Shown here: positions 6,308 to 7,328 of the stretch, piece by piece
Layout: each line of letters starts with the position of its first letter
How positions within the stretch are numbered: position 1 is the stretch's first letter
Assembly (NCBI GenBank): GCA_021767885.1
Contig: JAASSM010000071.1
Location: forward strand, 1 to 7,328
Origin: a bacterium
GTDB lineage: Bacteria; Krumholzibacteriota; Krumholzibacteria; LZORAL124-64-63
Direction of reading: 5' to 3'
Length of the DNA: 7,328 bases
Notes under the pieces: model-generated
What the model saw: only the letters and a program-made list of their open reading frames with translations
What the model was told of the DNA's origin: nothing
Databases searched by the model: none
Made by a program: the position numbers and the translations under genes

Positions 6308-6384
6308 CGGGGCGTGGCGCAGTCCGGTAGCGCAACGGCTTTGGGAGCCGTGGGTCGCAGGTTCAAATCCTGTCGCCCCGACCA
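6308..6384 (+). tRNA. tRNA-Pro (anticodon TGG)
   Basis: The acceptor CGGGGCG (6308-6314) pairs with CGCCCCG (6374-6380), followed by discriminator A and encoded CCA. The D arm is GCGCAGTCCGGTAGCGC. The anticodon stem ACGGC/GCCGT holds loop TTTGGGA, giving TGG. The T arm is GCAGG-TTCAAAT-CCTGT. All arms are complete, and the 77-nt length is normal. The C1-G72 acceptor end is typical of bacterial tRNA-Pro. First gene of the cluster. Confidence 0.97.
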
Positions 6385-6388
6385 GCTC

Positions 6389-6417
6389 TTGACATCGGCG
6401 GGGTTCCTCGCCATCAT
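6389..6417 (+). promoter_or_regulatory. Second promoter, between tRNA-Pro and tRNA-Arg
   Basis: TTGACA (6389-6394), a 17-base spacer and CATCAT (6412-6417, within CCATCATTCC). The -10 region and what follows resemble those of the cluster promoter upstream (CGCC, ATCA, TTC, then CTCGCTCGG against TTCGCTCGCGG). The -35 begins four bases after the CCA of tRNA-Pro. It would start transcripts of tRNA-Arg and tRNA-His near 6424. The first -10 base is C instead of T, so it is probably weaker. Confidence 0.6.
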
Positions 6418-6451
6418 TCCGACTCGCTCGGCGGTCGATTCCGGACCTGGT

Positions 6452-6528
6452 GCGCCCGTAGCTCAGCTGGATAGAGCAGTGGACTTCTAATCCACAGGTC
6501 GCAGGTTCGAGTCCTGCCGGGCGTGCCA
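6452..6528 (+). tRNA. tRNA-Arg (anticodon TCT)
   Basis: The acceptor GCGCCCG (6452-6458) pairs with CGGGCGT (6518-6524), followed by discriminator G and encoded CCA. The D arm is GCTCAGCTGGATAGAGC. The anticodon stem GTGGA/TCCAC encloses CTTCTAA, giving TCT for the AGA/AGG codons. The T arm is GCAGG-TTCGAGT-CCTGC. The first acceptor pair is G-T rather than G-C, the only irregularity. Confidence 0.96.
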
Positions 6529-6543
6529 CCGGCAGCTCTAGGT

Positions 6544-6620
6544 GGTGGATGTAGCTCAGCTGGCAGAGCCCCTGGTTGTGGTCCAGGTGGTCGTGGGTTC
6601 GAGTCCCATCATCCACCCCA
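6544..6620 (+). tRNA. tRNA-His (anticodon GTG), with encoded G-1
   Basis: The acceptor GTGGATG (6545-6551) pairs with CATCCAC (6610-6616), followed by C73 (6617) and CCA. The preceding G6544 supplies the extra G-1 that pairs with C73, the identity mark for histidyl-tRNA synthetase. The anticodon stem CCTGG/CCAGG holds TTGTGGT, giving GTG. The T arm is GTGGG-TTCGAGT-CCCAT with one G-T pair. It sits 15 nt after tRNA-Arg and shares its transcript. Confidence 0.97.
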
Positions 6621-6679
6621 CCCTTCTTCTCGCGGCGTGACGGAGACGTCGGATGCTCTCCGGCCGCGAGACCCGGACG

Positions 6680-6718
6680 ACGGCCTGTTTTTCCCGGCAG
6701 GCCGTTTCTGTTTCTGTT
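6680..6718 (+). terminator. Intrinsic terminator of the tRNA cluster
   Basis: ACGGCCTG (6680-6687) pairs perfectly with CAGGCCGT (6698-6705) around a 10-nt loop, followed by a T-rich stretch (TTTCTGTTTCTGTT to 6718). The 8-bp GC stem and U-rich tail about 60 nt after tRNA-His mark the end of the cluster and separate it from ssb. Confidence 0.85.
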
Positions 6719-6779
6719 ACCGTGCCTCCCGCGCCATCAGACGGCCCGCGGCCGTCGCATCCCATCACAGGAGGAACCC

Positions 6780-7265
6780 ATGGCCGGAGTGAACAAGGTC
6801 ATCCTGATCGGCAACCTCGGCGCCGATCCCGAGATCCGGTACACCCCGCAGGGCAACGTGCCGGTGGCCAACCTGCGGATCGCCACCAGCGACCGCTGGC
6901 AGGACAAGTCCAGCGGCGAGTGGCAGGAGCGCACCGAGTGGCACCGGGTGGTGGCCTGGCGCCACCTGGCCGAGCGCGCCGAGCGCTTCCTGCAGAAGGG
7001 CAAGCAGGTCTACGTGGAAGGCCGGTTGGAGACCCGCAAGTGGCAGGACCGCGACGGGAACGACCGCTACACCACCGAGGTGGTCGCCCGCGACCTGATG
7101 ATCCTCGGCCGCCGCGAGGAGGGCGAGGGTGGCGGCCAGGGCGGCCAGGGCGGCTGGAGCGGCGGCGGCCGCGGCGGTCAGGGCGGTGGCGGCCGCGACG
7201 ACGACTTCAACCCGCCGCCCATGGAGACCGGCGGGCCGGTGGAGGACGACGACCTCCCCTTCTGA
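6780..7265 (+). CDS. ssb: Single-stranded DNA-binding protein SSB
   Basis: SSB coats single-stranded DNA during replication, repair and recombination and recruits partners through its C-terminal tip. The 161-aa product starts at an ATG five bases after AGGAGG. The OB fold occupies about residues 1-110: [73 protein letters not shown] and [15 protein letters not shown] Gly/Gln/Arg-rich linker (about 117-140, with repeated GGQG units) leads to the acidic tail ending DDDLPF (156-161), the conserved partner-binding peptide. Length and architecture are canonical. It sits between a tRNA terminator and a long hairpin and is probably monocistronic. I could not find a convincing -35/-10 pair in the 60 bases before it. 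Confidence 0.97.
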   Translation: MAGVNKVILIGNLGADPEIRYTPQGNVPVANLRIATSDRWQDKSSGEWQERTEWHRVVAWRHLAERAERFLQKGKQVYVEGRLETRKWQDRDGNDRYTTEVVARDLMILGRREEGEGGGQGGQGGWSGGGRGGQGGGGRDDDFNPPPMETGGPVEDDDLPF

Positions 7266-7306
7266 GCTGGCGCCGGCGGGGCCGGCCAGCCGGCCCCGCC
7301 GCTCAG
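7262..7306. terminator. Long perfect GC hairpin after ssb, possible bidirectional terminator
   Basis: CGGCGGGGCCGGC (7274-7286) and GCCGGCCCCGCCG (7289-7301) are exact inverse complements around CA. CTGAG (7262-7266, containing the ssb stop) can extend the base with CTCAG (7302-7306), leaving a one-sided 7-nt bulge. There is no T-run on either side, so it is not a textbook rho-independent terminator. Position and perfection suggest transcript ending or 3' stabilisation. Confidence 0.5.
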
Positions 7307-7328
7307 TCGTCGGCGCGCCGTCCGAGCA
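7303..7328 (-). CDS. Possible C-terminal end of a convergent gene
   Basis: On the minus strand a frame entering from the right edge reads ...LGRRADD and stops at TGA (7305-7303). The codons GAC GAC GCC CGC CGG GGA CTC match local usage, and the stop sits symmetrically to the ssb stop across the hairpin. Only seven codons are visible, so this is a suggestion and nothing can be said of function. Confidence 0.3.

Noticed and set aside
6092..6616. Minus-strand frame with phrases such as GLEPAT and GFEPAT
   Set aside because: This is the familiar spurious protein from translating tRNA genes antisense; the tRNA genes explain the sequence fully.
6695..6723. Possible ssb promoter with TACCGT as -10
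   Set aside because: An extended TG precedes TACCGT (6718-6723), but the base positions 17 upstream (CGGCAG) do not resemble a -35, and the region overlaps the terminator tail.
7130..7200. Gly-rich repeat near the end of ssb as a separate repeat element
   Set aside because: It is the ordinary flexible SSB linker, in frame, followed by the normal acidic tip.

Overview
This is a very GC-rich bacterial chromosomal window with dense coding, strong third-position G/C preference and CCA-encoding tRNA genes. It holds core housekeeping genes only. I see no mobile element, phage gene, CRISPR array or toxin system. A secreted AMIN-type cell-wall amidase and cell-wall genes point to a peptidoglycan-bearing bacterium. 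High GC and TTGACA-type promoters would fit a deltaproteobacterial or FCB-like lineage, but I cannot place it to phylum from this window.

Layout. At the left edge, the minus strand carries the start of an unrecognised gene (252 to 1, running off the window). Behind it on the same strand is tRNA-Leu(CAG), at 465-551, with its own consensus promoter. A divergent intergenic region then separates tRNA-Leu from a plus-strand six-gene run: smpB, a signal-peptide-bearing N-acetylmuramoyl-L-alanine amidase, a membrane-anchored GerMN protein, murI, rph and rdgB. The last five are very tightly packed. Three junctions overlap (ATGA, a one-base TAGTG overlap, ATGA), so the run is probably one operon with translational coupling. 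The gerM/murI/rph/rdgB grouping matches the racE-gerM-rph-ysnA neighbourhood of Bacillus subtilis.

Downstream lies a plus-strand tRNA cluster: Pro(TGG), Arg(TCT) and His(GTG). It has two TTGACA promoters, one before Pro and one between Pro and Arg, and ends in a clear intrinsic terminator. Next is ssb (single-stranded DNA-binding protein), with a perfect Shine-Dalgarno sequence and a DDDLPF tip. A long perfect GC hairpin follows ssb, and the tail of a convergent gene may enter from the right edge.

How they work together: smpB serves ribosome rescue. The amidase, GerMN and MurI genes concern the cell envelope and peptidoglycan. Rph trims tRNA 3' ends and sits near four tRNA genes. RdgB cleans the nucleotide pool and SSB protects replicating DNA.

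The most unusual object is RdgB. It is about 339 aa instead of about 200, carries roughly 120-135 extra residues in the middle of the fold, has an altered DDSG motif (DDTT), and the extra segment is bracketed by an in-frame 14-bp direct repeat.
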